Shown: piece by piece, positions 17,314 through 25,714 of the stretch | Position numbering within the stretch: position 1 is the stretch's first letter | Layout: the number at the start of each line of letters is the position of its first letter | Origin: Paraburkholderia flava | GTDB taxonomy: Bacteria; Pseudomonadota; Gammaproteobacteria; Burkholderiales; Burkholderiaceae | Assembly: GCF_004359985.1 (NCBI RefSeq) | Contig: NZ_SMRO01000001.1 | Location: 310,001-374,000 of the forward strand | DNA: 64,000 nt | Reading direction: 5' to 3' | The notes under the pieces: model-generated | Told to the model about the DNA's origin: nothing | Databases searched by the model: none | The model's input: the letters and a program-made list of their open reading frames with translations, nothing else | Translations under genes and position numbers: made by a program

Positions 17314-19569
17314 ATGTCTCAGGGACTCCTCGACGCACAGAACGGCGACTCGCGCGGCTCACGCGGCTCAAGCATTACGCGGCGCACTTTCCTCAAATTC
17401 GGCGTCACGGTAGGCGTCGCGACGGGTGGCGGTCTGCTGCTCGGCTTCAGCCTGCCGGCGCTCAGTCAGGGCGACCAGGCCACAGGGGCCGCACGCAAGA
17501 GCGTGATCGGCGGCGACGGTGACGAGTCGCCGCAAAACGGCGTATTCGCACCGAACGCATTCATCCAGATCGACACGGCGGGCAAGGTCACGATGGTGAT
17601 CCCGAAGGTCGAGATGGGTCAGGGCGTGTACACGTCGATCCCGATGTTGATCGCCGAAGAGCTCGAAGTGTCGCTCGACAACGTGACGATCGACCACGCA
17701 CCGCCGAACGAAAAGCTGTTCATGGACCCGAACCTCGGCGGCCAGCTGACCGGCGGCTCGACGTCGATCCGCTACGCGTGGGAACCGATGCGCCGCGCCG
17801 GCGCGACCGCACGCGTGCTGCTCGTCAGCGCAGCCGCGCAGCAGTGGCAGGTGGATCCCGCGTCATGCCACGCGGAAAACGGCCAGGTGATCCACTCGGC
17901 AAGCAATCGCAGCATCGGCTACGGCCAGCTCGTCAATGCCGCTGCGAAACTGCCGGCACCGCAGAACGTGCCGCTGAAAAAACCGCAGGACTTCAAGCTG
18001 ATCGGCACGCCCGTGAAGCGGCTCGATTCGCCGGAAAAAGTCGACGGCTCGGCGCAGTTCGGACTCGACGTGCGGCTGCCCGGGATGGTCTACGCGGCGA
18101 TCGTGAACTGTCCGGTGTTCGGCGGCATGCTCGCGAGCGTCGACGATACGAACGCGAAGAAGATCCCCGGCGTGCGTCAGGTCGTGAAGGTCGACAACGC
18201 GGTCGCGGTGATCGGCGATCACACGTGGGCCGCGAAACGCGGCGCCGCTGCGCTCGACATCAAATGGAACGAAGGCGCGGCCGCGAATCTGTCGATGAAG
18301 CAGATCGTCGCGGAACTCGCGCAGGCGTCGCAGCGCAACGGTGCGGTCGCGCGCAAGGAAGGCGATGTCGGCAAGGCGTTCTCGAACGCGAAGACGCGCG
18401 TCGATGCGGTGTATCAGCAGCCGTTCCTCGCGCACGCGACGATGGAGCCGATCAACTGCACGGTGCACGTGCAGCCGGATCAGTGCGAAATCTGGGTCGG
18501 CACGCAGGTGCCGACGCGCGCACGCGATGCAGGCGCGGCCGTCACCGGGCTGCCGGCCGACAAGATCATCGTGCATAACTTTCTGCTCGGCGGCGGCTTC
18601 GGGCGACGGCTCGAAGTGGATGCGATCACGCAGGCGCTGAAAATCGGCAAGGTGATCGGCGTGCCGGTCAAGGTCGTGTGGACGCGCGAGGAAGACATCC
18701 AGCACGACATGTACCGCCCGTACTACTACGACGTGATTTCGGCGGGGCTCGACGCGAACGGCAAACCGATTGCGTGGCAGCACCGCATCGTTGGCTCGTC
18801 GATCATGGCGCGCTTCGCGCCGCCGGCATTCAAGAACGGGCTCGATCCGGATGCGGTGGAAGTCGCCGCCGATCTGCCGTACGACCTGCCGAATCAACTG
18901 GTCGATTATGTGCGCCAGGAACCTGCGACGATCCCGACCGCGTTCTGGCGCGGCGTCGGACCGACGCGTGGGACGTTCGTCGTCGAGAGTTTCGTCGACG
19001 AACTGGCCGCGCAGGCGAAGGTGGACCCGGTGAAGTACCGGCGCGATCTGCTCGGCAAATCGCCGCGCGCGCTCAATGTGCTCGACGTCGCGACGAAAGC
19101 GGCCGGCTGGGACGGCACCGCGCGGCCGAAGGGGCAAGGGCGCGGCGTGTCGGTGATGCATGCGTTCGGCAGCTTCTTCTCGATGGTCGTCGACGTGACG
19201 ATCGATCAGGGCGAAGTGACGGTGAACCACGTCTATTGCGCAGTCGACTGCGGGATGACGGTCAATCCGAACACGATCGAGGCGCAGGTGCAGGGCGGCA
19301 TCATCTTCGGCATCACGGCTGCGTTGTACAGCGAGATCACGATCGCCGACGGCCGCGTGCAGCAGAACAACTTCACCGACTACCGGATGCTGCGGATCGA
19401 CCAGACCCCGCCGATCGAAGTGCATATCGTGAAGAGCGGCGAGGCGCCGGGCGGCATCGGCGAGCCGGGCACCTCCGCGCTCGCGCCGGCACTGGCGAAC
19501 GCGATCTACGCAGCGACGGGCACGCGGCTGCATCATCTGCCGGTCGGTGCGCAGTTGAAAACCGCGTGA
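17314..19569 (+). CDS. Molybdopterin subunit of a Tat-exported xanthine-oxidase-family dehydrogenase
   Basis: A 751-residue large subunit of the isoquinoline 1-oxidoreductase beta/aldehyde dehydrogenase type. Residues 22-28 read TRRTFLK, a twin-arginine motif before a hydrophobic segment, so the folded complex is exported to the periplasm with the small subunit. Typical blocks are VEMGQGVYTSIPMLIAEELE, LLGGGFGRRLEVDAI, FWRGVGPTRGTFVVESF, a GQG-like KGQGRGVSVM and near the C-terminus GGIGEPGTSALAPALANAIY, where the conserved Glu is the probable catalytic base. AAGGAGG precedes ATG 17314. Substrate is probably an N-heterocycle or aldehyde; it cannot be fixed. Confidence 0.93.
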   Translation: MSQGLLDAQNGDSRGSRGSSITRRTFLKFGVTVGVATGGGLLLGFSLPALSQGDQATGAARKSVIGGDGDESPQNGVFAPNAFIQIDTAGKVTMVIPKVEMGQGVYTSIPMLIAEELEVSLDNVTIDHAPPNEKLFMDPNLGGQLTGGSTSIRYAWEPMRRAGATARVLLVSAAAQQWQVDPASCHAENGQVIHSASNRSIGYGQLVNAAAKLPAPQNVPLKKPQDFKLIGTPVKRLDSPEKVDGSAQFGLDVRLPGMVYAAIVNCPVFGGMLASVDDTNAKKIPGVRQVVKVDNAVAVIGDHTWAAKRGAAALDIKWNEGAAANLSMKQIVAELAQASQRNGAVARKEGDVGKAFSNAKTRVDAVYQQPFLAHATMEPINCTVHVQPDQCEIWVGTQVPTRARDAGAAVTGLPADKIIVHNFLLGGGFGRRLEVDAITQALKIGKVIGVPVKVVWTREEDIQHDMYRPYYYDVISAGLDANGKPIAWQHRIVGSSIMARFAPPAFKNGLDPDAVEVAADLPYDLPNQLVDYVRQEPATIPTAFWRGVGPTRGTFVVESFVDELAAQAKVDPVKYRRDLLGKSPRALNVLDVATKAAGWDGTARPKGQGRGVSVMHAFGSFFSMVVDVTIDQGEVTVNHVYCAVDCGMTVNPNTIEAQVQGGIIFGITAALYSEITIADGRVQQNNFTDYRMLRIDQTPPIEVHIVKSGEAPGGIGEPGTSALAPALANAIYAATGTRLHHLPVGAQLKTA

Positions 19570-19580
19570 AGGAGACAGAC

Positions 19581-20879
19581 ATGAATCGCACATTCAAGCT
19601 TGCGGGCTCGGCTGTCTTCGCTGCTGTCATCGCGTGCGCCGCATGGCCCGCGTTTGCGCAGAACGGCAATGCATCGGTCGACGATGCGCTCGTCCAGCGC
19701 GGCGCGTATCTCGCGAAGGTCGGTGATTGCGTCGCATGTCACTCGGCGCCGCGCGGCAAGCCGTTCGCGGGCGGCCTGCCGATGACCACGCCAATGGGCG
19801 CAATCTACACGACCAACATTACGCCGGATCCGGACACGGGCATCGGCCGCTACACGGAGGAAGACTTCTCGCGCGCGCTGCGCGAAGGCGTCGCGAAGGA
19901 CGGTCACAACCTCTATCCGGCGATGCCTTATCCGTCGTACGCGAAGGTCAACGACGACGACACCCGCGCGCTCTACGCGTACTTCATGCACGGTGTAGCC
20001 CCCGTGAAGCAGGCGAACCGCGAGTCAGACATCAAGTGGCCGATGAACATGCGCTGGCCGCTTGCGCTGTGGAACATGGTGTTCCTCGACAAGGGCGTGT
20101 ACCAGGACAAGGCCGGAAAGGACGTTGCGTGGAATCGCGGCGCGTATCTGATCCAGGGGCTCGGCCACTGCGGCTCATGTCATACGCCGCGCGGCGTCGC
20201 GTTCCAGGAGAAGGCACTCGACGAAACCGGCAGCAGCTATCTGAGCGGCAGCCTGCTCGACGGCTGGTTCGCGGCGAACCTCACCGGCGCGCACAACACC
20301 GGGCTCGGGCGCTGGTCCGAGCAGGACGTCGCGCTGTTCCTGAAAACCGGTGCGAACCAGCATGCGTCGGCGTTCGGTTCGATGACGAGCGTGATCAACA
20401 ACAGCACGCAGGCGATGAACGATACCGACGTCACCGCGATGGCGAGCTATCTGAAGTCGCTGCCGCCGGTGGGCGGCAACGGCGCGGCGCCGTACACGTA
20501 CGATGCGCAGGCGACGAAGGTGTCGCTCGCGCGTCCGGCAAACGATGCGGGCGCCCGTGTGTACACCGCGTACTGCATGCATTGCCATGGTGTCGACGGA
20601 CGCGGCTTCGCGCCGATGCTCGCGCCGCTCGCGGGCAATCCGAACGTGCTCGAAACCGATCCGTCGTCGCTCGTCAACGTGACGCTGAATGGTACCGGCG
20701 ATCTGGTGATTCAGGGCATTCCGGCGCCGTACCCGATGCCGAAGTACGCACCGGTGCTGAACGACCAGCAGATCGCCGACGTGCTGACCTTCATCCGCGC
20801 GGGGTGGAACAACCATGCGCCGGCAGTATCGGCGGGGGATGTGGCGAAGCTGCGCAAGTCGACCCAGGCGGCGCGATAA
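19581..20879 (+). CDS. Tri-haem cytochrome c subunit
   Basis: A 432-residue periplasmic cytochrome with a signal peptide (MNRTFKLAGSAVFAAVIACA ending AFAQ). Three c-type haem sites are present: CVACH (about residue 50), CGSCH (about 197) and CMHCH (about 332). This is the arrangement of alcohol/aldehyde dehydrogenase cytochrome subunits, which accept electrons from the Mo or PQQ enzyme and pass them to ubiquinone or a terminal oxidase. AAGGAG lies just before ATG 19581, and the gene is 11 bases after the Mo subunit, completing the operon. Confidence 0.94.
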   Translation: MNRTFKLAGSAVFAAVIACAAWPAFAQNGNASVDDALVQRGAYLAKVGDCVACHSAPRGKPFAGGLPMTTPMGAIYTTNITPDPDTGIGRYTEEDFSRALREGVAKDGHNLYPAMPYPSYAKVNDDDTRALYAYFMHGVAPVKQANRESDIKWPMNMRWPLALWNMVFLDKGVYQDKAGKDVAWNRGAYLIQGLGHCGSCHTPRGVAFQEKALDETGSSYLSGSLLDGWFAANLTGAHNTGLGRWSEQDVALFLKTGANQHASAFGSMTSVINNSTQAMNDTDVTAMASYLKSLPPVGGNGAAPYTYDAQATKVSLARPANDAGARVYTAYCMHCHGVDGRGFAPMLAPLAGNPNVLETDPSSLVNVTLNGTGDLVIQGIPAPYPMPKYAPVLNDQQIADVLTFIRAGWNNHAPAVSAGDVAKLRKSTQAAR

Positions 20880-20897
20880 GGCGGTGCTTCGGAAACA

Positions 20898-20928
20898 GGT
20901 CGGGTAGCGTCAGCGATGCTGCCCGACC
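20898..20928. terminator. Bidirectional terminator hairpin
   Basis: GGTCGGGTAGC (20898-20908) pairs with GCTGCCCGACC (20918-20928), giving 11 pairs including one wobble and a nine-base loop. It lies between the stop of the cytochrome gene and the convergent permease gene and contains that gene's stop codon. No long T-tract follows on either strand. Confidence 0.6.
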
Positions 20929-21566
20929 TTCTGCCGTTTTTCGAGCACGCGGGCGTACCACGTCAGCGGGAAGCACATCGCGAAGTACAGCAGCGCGACC
21001 ATCCCGTAGATCGGAAACGGCCGGAACGCTGCGTTGGTGATCATCGTGCCGGTCTTCGTCAGTTCGGTGAAGCCGATGATTGACGTGAGCGCCGTGCTCT
21101 TCACGACCTGCACCAGAAAGCCGACGGTCGGCGCAACGCCGATCTTCAACGCCTGCGGCCACACGATGTAGCGTAATTGCTGGCCAAACGTCATCCCGAG
21201 ACTCGCGCCTGCGGCCCACTGGCCGCGCGGCACTGCTTCGACACAGCCGCGCCAGATGTCGACGAGATACGCGCTCGTGTAGAGCGTCAGCGTGACCGTT
21301 GCCGCGAGCCATGGCGACACGTCGATGCCGACGAGCGGCAAACCGAAGAACGCGATGAACAGCTGCATCAGCAGCGGCGTGCCCTGAAACAGCTCGACGT
21401 AGAGAATCACCGCGCGACGCAGCCACGCGACCGGCGAGACGCGCGCGGCGAGCAGCACGAGACCCACCACGCCACCACCGACGAACGCGATCAACGACAG
21501 CAGCAATGTCCAGCGCGCCGCGAGCAGCAGGTTGCGGGCGATGTCCCACAGCGTGAATTCGATCAT
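20910..21566 (-). CDS. Amino-acid ABC transporter permease (second of pair)
   Basis: A 218-residue HisQ/HisM-type permease. The core includes ILYVELFQGTPLLMQLFIAFFG and the EAA loop GASLGMTFGQQLRYIVWPQALK followed by VVKSTALTSIIGFTEL. ATG 21566 (MIEFTLWDIARN) overlaps the stop of the preceding permease gene by four bases; the longer frame to 22181 is a shadow of that gene. Two different permeases suggest a heterodimeric channel. No ATPase gene is next to them, so an ATPase encoded elsewhere must power this system. Confidence 0.92.
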   Translation of the reverse strand: MIEFTLWDIARNLLLAARWTLLLSLIAFVGGGVVGLVLLAARVSPVAWLRRAVILYVELFQGTPLLMQLFIAFFGLPLVGIDVSPWLAATVTLTLYTSAYLVDIWRGCVEAVPRGQWAAGASLGMTFGQQLRYIVWPQALKIGVAPTVGFLVQVVKSTALTSIIGFTELTKTGTMITNAAFRPFPIYGMVALLYFAMCFPLTWYARVLEKRQKVGQHR

Positions 21567-22333
21567 TGCGGGCGTTCCGTCGTGGGCAGCGGTTGAGCGC
21601 CGTTGTTGCGCATGATGAGTCGCATGAACGGGCTTCTCGATGCGCCCGGACCCGTAGACGAAACACGCGCCGCACGGCCAGCGAACAGTCCCCGACCGAG
21701 CCGGCTCATCAGTTGCCGCAGCACGATCGACAGAACGAGATAGACGACCGTGATAATCAGATAGCTCTCGAACGAGCGGAAATTGCGCGACTGGATGAAG
21801 TTCGCTGCGTAGGTCAGATCGGGCACCGAGATCTGCGACACGACCGCCGAGCCGAGCATCACGATCAGCACCTGGCTCAGCAACGCGGGGAACACATTGG
21901 CGATCGCCTGCGGCAGCACGACGTAGCGAAACACCTGGCGCCCCTGCAGCCCGAGTGCATGCGCGGCCTGCACCTGGCCGAGCGGAATCGAATCGATACC
22001 CGCGCGGACGATCTCGATCGCGTACGCACCGAGATTGACGGTCATCGCGAGGATGGCAGCCTGGATTTCGTCGATATGGATGCCGAGGCTCGGCAGCCCG
22101 AAGAACACGAAGAACAGCTGCACGAGAAACGGCGTGTTGCGGATCACCTCGACGTACGCCGCGATTAGCGCACGCGCCCACTTTGGGCCGGCCACCGCGA
22201 CGCTCGCGCCGGCCACACCGACGAGTCCGCCGAGCGCCGTCGAGATCGCGGTCAGGCCGAGCGTCACGCCCGCGCCGCGCACGAGCATGCCTGCATAGGG
22301 GCCGAAGCCGCTGAAGTCGAACGCGTACGTCAT
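21563..22333 (-). CDS. Amino-acid ABC transporter permease (first of pair)
   Basis: A 256-residue permease of the same family. Blocks include YVEVIRNTPFLVQLFFVFFG, GAYAIEIVRAGIDSIPLGQ and the EAA loop AAHALGLQGRQVFRYVVLPQ. The C-terminus is longer than usual and rich in Arg, Ser and Gly. ATG 22333 (MTYAFDFSGFG) is preferred to the frame start at 22399 because family members begin at this point. It lies 40 bases after the binding-protein gene, on the same strand. Confidence 0.92.
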   Translation of the reverse strand: MTYAFDFSGFGPYAGMLVRGAGVTLGLTAISTALGGLVGVAGASVAVAGPKWARALIAAYVEVIRNTPFLVQLFFVFFGLPSLGIHIDEIQAAILAMTVNLGAYAIEIVRAGIDSIPLGQVQAAHALGLQGRQVFRYVVLPQAIANVFPALLSQVLIVMLGSAVVSQISVPDLTYAANFIQSRNFRSFESYLIITVVYLVLSIVLRQLMSRLGRGLFAGRAARVSSTGPGASRSPFMRLIMRNNGAQPLPTTERPQ

Positions 22334-22373
22334 GTTGGAAAAATCGTCAGAGGGCCAGTCGGGGTGCGCGGAG

Positions 22374-23180
22374 TTACAGGTCGGCCGGCAGCGGCGCACG
22401 CAGCCACTTCTGCGAGATCGCGTTCATCGTGCCGTCCTTGCGGGCGCGCGCGATGGTGTCGTCGACCTTGTGCAGCAGACGCGGCTCGTTCTTGTTCAGG
22501 CCGACGTGATCCGGCGAACTGAACAGCGAGAACTTCTGCTCGGGATCGTTGGCGGGATGACGCGCCAGAATCGTCGCGCCGACGTCGTTGCCGACCACGA
22601 GCAACTGTACCTGACCAGAAATAAATGCAGAAATGGCGCCGTTCGGATCGTCGAAGCGTTTGATCGTCGCGGTGGCGGGCGCGATCTTGCTGACGCTCAG
22701 GTCCTCAAGCGTGCCACGCGCGACCGAAATCGTCTTGCCGGCCAGATCGTTCGCGTTCTTCACTGCTAGTGTTTTCGGACCGAACACGGCGAGGTAGTAC
22801 GGCGCGTACGGCTGCGAGAAATCGATGACCTTCGCACGCTCGGGCGTCTGACCCACTGACAGCAGCAGGTCGGCCTTGTGGTCGGCGAGGTAGGCCATCC
22901 GGTTGTCGCCGGTCACCTGCACGAGTTCGACCTTCGCGCCGAGCCCCTTGCCGATCAGGTCAGCGACGTCGATGTCATAGCCTTGCGGCTTCATGTCCGG
23001 ACCGATCGAGCCGAACGGCGGGTAATCCTCGAACACGCCGATGCGCACGACGCCGGACTTCGCGATCGTATCGAGTGCGTCCGCGTGAGCCATCGGCACG
23101 AAGGACGACAACAGCACGGCAGCAGCAGTGGCCGCCGGGACAAACCGACGGGCACGTCGGATCAAAGAAGGGGAGCGCAT
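22374..23180 (-). CDS. Amino-acid ABC transporter periplasmic binding protein
   Basis: A 268-residue secreted binding protein with a signal peptide (RRARRFVPAATAAAVLLSSF ending AHA). The SBP-bac-3 core starts DTIAKSGVVRIGVFEDYPPF, followed by GYDIDVADLIGKGLGAKVEL and LLLSVGQTPERAKVIDFSQP. The start is ATG 23180, with GAGG about ten bases upstream. It is the first gene of a binding-protein/permease/permease operon and faces a LysR regulator across 380 bases. Confidence 0.92.
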   Translation of the reverse strand: MRSPSLIRRARRFVPAATAAAVLLSSFVPMAHADALDTIAKSGVVRIGVFEDYPPFGSIGPDMKPQGYDIDVADLIGKGLGAKVELVQVTGDNRMAYLADHKADLLLSVGQTPERAKVIDFSQPYAPYYLAVFGPKTLAVKNANDLAGKTISVARGTLEDLSVSKIAPATATIKRFDDPNGAISAFISGQVQLLVVGNDVGATILARHPANDPEQKFSLFSSPDHVGLNKNEPRLLHKVDDTIARARKDGTMNAISQKWLRAPLPADL

Positions 23181-23560
23181 CGGTCGGTCCTCGGGCTTCG
23201 TGAGAGGTGGGTTTCTTCGGTGTCGCCTGAGTGTTCAGGTGACGCGTGCGTGCACTCTAGGTTTGCCAAAATCGACGAACAAACGAAATCTGCGCATGGG
23301 GGGCATGACGAGCGCTCATGCGTGTTGGCGCAATATCCGCGCGGGAAGTTTTTCGTCTGACATGAGCGCTGCGCATGGCACGTCGGGGATGTGCCGGTCG
23401 CGACGGGATTTCGGTTCGCGTATGCTTGATCGTGATCCGGCCTCGCAGGGGCTGGCCGTCAGCCGGCGTTGCGGGTGTGTTTGCCCGCGCACTCAGATCT
23501 CCCCTGCTCAGCGTCGCGATGAATTTTCCTGATACCTGAGACTCCGATGCCCCGCTCGCC
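23181..23560. other. Divergent control region, ABC operon and LysR gene
   Basis: This 380-base gap has no gene. It carries a long-spaced inverted repeat at 23311-23370 and several GCGCATG/CATG half-sites around it (near 23291 and 23371). It is GC-rich towards the LysR gene. It presumably holds both promoters. Confidence 0.5.
23311..23370. promoter_or_regulatory. Ten-base inverted repeat in LysR/ABC intergenic region
   Basis: AGCGCTCATG at 23311-23320 is repeated in exact inversion as CATGAGCGCT at 23361-23370, with centres 50 bases apart. Each arm itself contains the palindrome AGCGCT. The spacing is close to five helical turns, as seen for regulators that bind two sites and loop DNA. Linking it to the neighbouring LysR protein is inference. 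Confidence 0.5.
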
Positions 23561-24436
23561 ATGCGCCGACTTCCTCCACTAAACGCGCTACAGATCTTCG
23601 AAACGGTCGCGCGCCATCGCAGCTTCACGCGCGCGGCGGATCACCTGTGTCTGACGCAAGGCGCGGTCAGCCGGCAGATTCTCGCGCTCGAGGAGTACTA
23701 CCGGTTCCCGCTGTTCAAGCGGCACGCGAAAGGGCTGACGCTCACCGCCGAAGGCGAACTGCTGCTACCCGCAGTCAAGGAGAGCTTTGCGCGCATCGAG
23801 GAAATTTCGCTGCGTCTCACACGACAGCGCACCGACCTCGCGCTGAAGGTGCCGACCTGCGTGATGCGCTGGATGCTGCCGAAGATCATGCGCTTCCAGG
23901 CGGGCAACCCGGAACTGCACGTGCAGATCACGACGACGTGGCAGCACGACGTCGATTTCCAGGGCGAGCCGTTCGATGCGGCGATCATCTACGGCACGTC
24001 GCCGGGCGTGGACGTCCAGGCGGTGCCGCTGTTCGAGGAACGCCTGACGCCCGTCTGCACGCCGGAGTTGTTGCGGGACAAGCCGCTCGCGTCGGTTGCG
24101 GATCTCGCGCGTCACACGCTGCTGCATCCGACACGCGATCATCGCGACTGGAAAATGTGGCTCGATTACGTCGACGTCAGCGATATCGACGCGTCGCTCG
24201 GCCCGAGCTTCGATACGCTCGATCTCGCGACGAATGCGGCGCTACAGGGATTCGGCGTCGCGATCAGCGATCTCGCGCTGATCGACGAGGACGTCGCCGC
24301 GAAGCGGCTGGTGCGCCCGTTCGACGCGGTACTGACGACCGGCGCGCGCTACTACTTCGTTTATCCGGATGCGGTCGCGCATCAGCAGAAGGTGCGGCTG
24401 TTCCACGACTGGATTGCCGCGCACTGGGCGGATTAG
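23561..24436 (+). CDS. LysR family regulator (GcvA-like)
   Basis: A 291-residue LysR-type regulator. The N-terminal helix-turn-helix reads LPPLNALQIFETVARHRSFT then AADHLCLTQGAVSRQILALE. The opening 'RRLPPLNALQ' is typical of the GcvA subgroup. The effector domain follows, with FDAAIIYGTSPGVDVQAVPL and a C-terminal FGVAISDLALIDEDVAAKRL. It is divergent from the amino-acid ABC operon and is the natural candidate to control it. Confidence 0.9.
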   Translation: MRRLPPLNALQIFETVARHRSFTRAADHLCLTQGAVSRQILALEEYYRFPLFKRHAKGLTLTAEGELLLPAVKESFARIEEISLRLTRQRTDLALKVPTCVMRWMLPKIMRFQAGNPELHVQITTTWQHDVDFQGEPFDAAIIYGTSPGVDVQAVPLFEERLTPVCTPELLRDKPLASVADLARHTLLHPTRDHRDWKMWLDYVDVSDIDASLGPSFDTLDLATNAALQGFGVAISDLALIDEDVAAKRLVRPFDAVLTTGARYYFVYPDAVAHQQKVRLFHDWIAAHWAD

Positions 24437-24462
24437 CGAGCGTACCCGCGCTTGCTGACGCG

Positions 24463-25554
24463 CTAAGGTGCAAGCGACAGAAACAGATACGCGGCGAACA
24501 GCGACAGATGCACGGCGCCTTGCAGGATGTTGGTGCGTCCGGTGCTCAGCGTGAACGTGCCGACCAGCAGCGTCAGGAACAGCAGCACCGTTTCCTTGCC
24601 ACCAAGACCGAGCGCGAGCGGCTGGCCGGTCCACAGGAAGACCACCGCGACGGTCGGGATCGTCAGTCCAATGCTCGCGAGCGCGGAGCCGAGCGCGAGA
24701 TTCAGGCTCGTCTGCAGGCGGTCGGCACGTGCTGCGCGCAACGCGGCGAGCCCTTCGGGCAGCAGCACGAGCGCGGCGATCACGACACCGACCACGGCTT
24801 CGGGCAAGCCGGCGCCGAGTACCGCGCGTTCGACGGCCGGCGACAGCAGCTTCGCGAGCACCACGACCGCGACGAGACACACCACCAGCAGCACGCTGCT
24901 GAGGGTCGTCACGGTATTGCTGGGCGGCGCCGCGTGCGCGTTTTCGTCGCCGGGCCGTACGCTGTCGGCGAGGAAGAAGTCGCGATGCCGGACGGTCTGC
25001 ACGAACACGAACACGCCGTACAGCACCAGCGACGAGATCCCCGCGAACGCCAGTTGCGACGGCGTGAGCACCGGGCCGAGTTCGGTGCTCGTATAGTTCG
25101 GCATGACGAGCGTGAGCACGGACAGCACCGCGAGTACCGACAGCGCGGCACTCGCACCGCGGATCTGGAAGTCCTGCTCGCGATGCCGCAGACCACCGGC
25201 CAGCAGACACAACCCGACGATGCCGTTGCACACGATCATCACCGCCGCGAACACGGTGTCGCGTGCGAGCCCGGCTTTCTCCGGGCCCGCGCCGAGCATC
25301 ACCGACACGATCAGCGCGACCTCGATCACCGTGACCGCGATCGCGAGGACCAGCGTGCCGAACGGCTCGCCGACCCGATGCGCGACGACCTCGGCATGAT
25401 GGACCGCCGCGAACACCGAGCCGGCCAGCGCGAGCGCGACCAGCGCGAGCAGCCAGCCGTTGCCGGGCAGTGCGAGCGATACGCCGAGGACGATCCATGC
25501 GGCGATCGGCACGGCGATCGTCCAGCGAGGCAGCGCGGTCGAGGTCGTTGTCAT
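24463..25554 (-). CDS. chaA: Calcium/sodium:proton antiporter ChaA
   Basis: A 363-residue integral membrane cation:proton antiporter of the CaCA superfamily, close in length to E. coli ChaA (366). Each half carries an acidic alpha-repeat: GEPFGTLVLAIAVTVIEVAL in the N-half and LVLLPEGLAALRAARADRLQ in the C-half. The C-terminal STGRTNILQGAVHLSLFAAY closely matches ChaA. Between the halves is a hydrophilic loop (PGDENAHAAPPSN). ATG 25554 is preceded by AGGACATTCCG. The role is export of Ca2+ or Na+/K+ at alkaline pH. Confidence 0.92.
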   Translation of the reverse strand: MTTTSTALPRWTIAVPIAAWIVLGVSLALPGNGWLLALVALALAGSVFAAVHHAEVVAHRVGEPFGTLVLAIAVTVIEVALIVSVMLGAGPEKAGLARDTVFAAVMIVCNGIVGLCLLAGGLRHREQDFQIRGASAALSVLAVLSVLTLVMPNYTSTELGPVLTPSQLAFAGISSLVLYGVFVFVQTVRHRDFFLADSVRPGDENAHAAPPSNTVTTLSSVLLVVCLVAVVVLAKLLSPAVERAVLGAGLPEAVVGVVIAALVLLPEGLAALRAARADRLQTSLNLALGSALASIGLTIPTVAVVFLWTGQPLALGLGGKETVLLFLTLLVGTFTLSTGRTNILQGAVHLSLFAAYLFLSLAP

Positions 25555-25714
25555 CGGAATGTCCTGGGTTGAAGTGACTCGGGTGAAGAAGTGGAAGCGG
25601 CGAAACAGAGTTGATCTATTATCTCAAGAATCGACGCTAATATATTAAAATAAAAGGAATATTTGTTTTTTACCGTTCGCCGGGGCGGGTGGGAAAGACA
25701 TCGAAGGAGCCATT

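Noticed and set aside
17863..19593. 576-codon minus-strand frame over the Mo subunit
   Set aside because: Antisense shadow of a strongly conserved gene; composition RRHDR-like throughout.
23647..25572. 641-codon plus-strand frame over LysR and chaA
   Set aside because: Covers the LysR gene out of frame and chaA antisense; Gln/Arg-rich low-quality sequence.
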